Below, piece after piece: positions 6,671 to 7,428 of a stretch of DNA of 7,428 nt. The DNA lies in the NCBI GenBank assembly GCA_009887135.1, contig QXYA01000031.1:1-7428 (forward strand), given 5' to 3'. Source of the stretch: Candidatus Poseidoniales archaeon (GTDB taxonomy: Archaea > Thermoplasmatota > Poseidoniia > Poseidoniales > Poseidoniaceae). A program made the position numbers and the translations under genes. The notes beneath the pieces were generated by a model. The model did not search any database and was not told the origin of the DNA. It saw only the letters and a program-made list of their open reading frames with translations. Positions within the stretch are counted from its first letter, which is position 1; the number at the start of each line of letters is the position of its first letter.

Positions 6671-7428
6671 TCAATCTTCATCGATTCCATAAATTGCATT
6701 CGGCACATCAACGTGACAGCGCCATAATGTCTCTTCATCCATTCCTGCTTCGAGAAGTTGTTGTGTTCTTTTCGGCACAGTTTTAGGACCTAAAACCGCA
6801 CCTGGTCTGCGTGGATCATCCATGTAATCCGTCTCGAGCATGAATCCAGTTTTGTTTTGTTCATAGGTTTCCATCAGTGGCTGAAGGGCCCCTTTTCCAA
6901 CAAGAACACTCGATGTTAACCCTCGTGTCACCGCTTCATCAATTTGAGGAGGCGAATAGTGGCGCACCAGTTTGTGTTTAGAGAGATTGACTTTTTCAGC
7001 CATCTTCGATAAATCACGATAAGTAGAATCTAATTCACCTTCAACATGGAGTTGAAGTGCAATATTTTCTTTGGCAGCCATAGCCATTGTTTCTTCCAGG
7101 AGCATGTTTGAAAGATTCCAAATTTCATCAGAAACTGGCCAATGAGGCCGTCCCACTTCACCGATTGCATGTGCTTTTCCTTCATGGAGAAACTCGAGGG
7201 CTGCATCGATGCTATCTCGATAATTCTCACAGGCACGTTCTGCTCCACCCTCTTTATCCTCTTCTATCCACTGAATGAACTGGTGAGCAAAGGCAGCAGG
7301 ATGCGGACCGAGTACAACTCGGACATTTAGCCCATGATGGTCTCGAACTTCATCCGCCATTGCAATCGTATCGGCATACGTGCTTCGATGTTCATCGATA
7401 TGTGTAGGTGGTGATGAGAAATCAGGGC
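6671..7428 (-). CDS. TatD-related metal-dependent hydrolase (TIM barrel), 5' partial
   Basis: The frame is open from the window edge (first full codon 7424-7426) to TGA at 6671, giving 251 visible residues. A Met at 7358-7360 is internal: the 22 residues before it (THIDEHRSTYADTIA and neighbours) read as real protein and run into the window edge. Numbering from that Met, metal-ligand candidates of the amidohydrolase fold are Glu68 in IGEVGRPH, His105 in LQLHVE, His134 in VRHYSP and Asp178 in LETDYMDD. The N-terminal HxH pair would lie outside the window. VVLGPHPAAF (15-24) also fits the family. The sequence looks closer to the archaeal predicted hydrolases (COG1099 type) than to bacterial TatD DNases; this is from memory. 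The substrate is unknown, with a nuclease or small-molecule hydrolase possible. Confidence 0.88.
   Translation of the reverse strand, partial: PDFSSPPTHIDEHRSTYADTIAMADEVRDHHGLNVRVVLGPHPAAFAHQFIQWIEEDKEGGAERACENYRDSIDAALEFLHEGKAHAIGEVGRPHWPVSDEIWNLSNMLLEETMAMAAKENIALQLHVEGELDSTYRDLSKMAEKVNLSKHKLVRHYSPPQIDEAVTRGLTSSVLVGKGALQPLMETYEQNKTGFMLETDYMDDPRRPGAVLGPKTVPKRTQQLLEAGMDEETLWRCHVDVPNAIYGIDED

Noticed and set aside
7358..7360. Met codon as the start of the TatD-like hydrolase
   Set aside because: The frame continues upstream without a stop to the window edge with plausible protein sequence, and the family's N-terminal metal-binding HxH pair is still missing, so the gene begins outside the window.
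1..7428. tRNA, rRNA, CRISPR array, insertion sequence or attachment site
   Set aside because: Coding sequence fills nearly all of the window; I saw no repeated spacer-repeat units, transposase, terminal inverted repeats or cloverleaf sequence.

Overview
The window reads as a piece of an archaeal chromosome, most likely an uncultured marine euryarchaeon of the Poseidoniia (Marine Group II) type. The clues are moderate, not decisive: GGTGA ribosome-binding sites placed 5-7 bases before the start codons, T-tracts directly after stop codons, a TatD-related hydrolase of a type I associate with archaea, and a secreted or anchored protein with beta-rich extracellular domains, one C-terminal membrane helix and a very acidic tail. 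Both GGTGA sites and T-tracts also occur in bacteria, so the assignment should be tested by phylogeny.

All four supported genes lie on the minus strand and fill almost the whole window. In transcription order they are: a TatD-like metal-dependent hydrolase (7428 to 6671, 5' end outside the window); a single-pass membrane protein (6613 to 5534); a FabI-type enoyl-ACP reductase (5423 to 4629); and a giant fatty acid/polyketide synthase (4618 to beyond position 1, 1539 residues visible and still open). I found no convincing gene on the plus strand. The only non-coding stretches are 57 bases (6614-6670), 110 bases (5424-5533) and 10 bases (4619-4628).

The centre of interest is the last gene pair. 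The megasynthase starts with a PfaA-like ketosynthase and a malonyl-type acyltransferase, continues through a carrier-like region with an abnormal attachment site, and then has a second, divergent ketosynthase that runs off the window. The enoyl reductase gene sits 10 bases upstream, and its stop codon is fused to the ribosome-binding site of the synthase (TGAGGTGA). This suggests the two are made together, with FabI providing the enoyl-reduction step in trans. A bacterial-style, malonyl-using type I acyl-chain synthase is unexpected in an organism whose membrane lipids should be isoprenoid ethers. The product cannot be told from the visible part.

The gap before fabI holds a T-tract ending the upstream unit, a weak TATA-like box and a 7-base inverted repeat touching that box. 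The FabI-synthase pair may therefore be its own regulated operon, independent of the membrane protein and the hydrolase.
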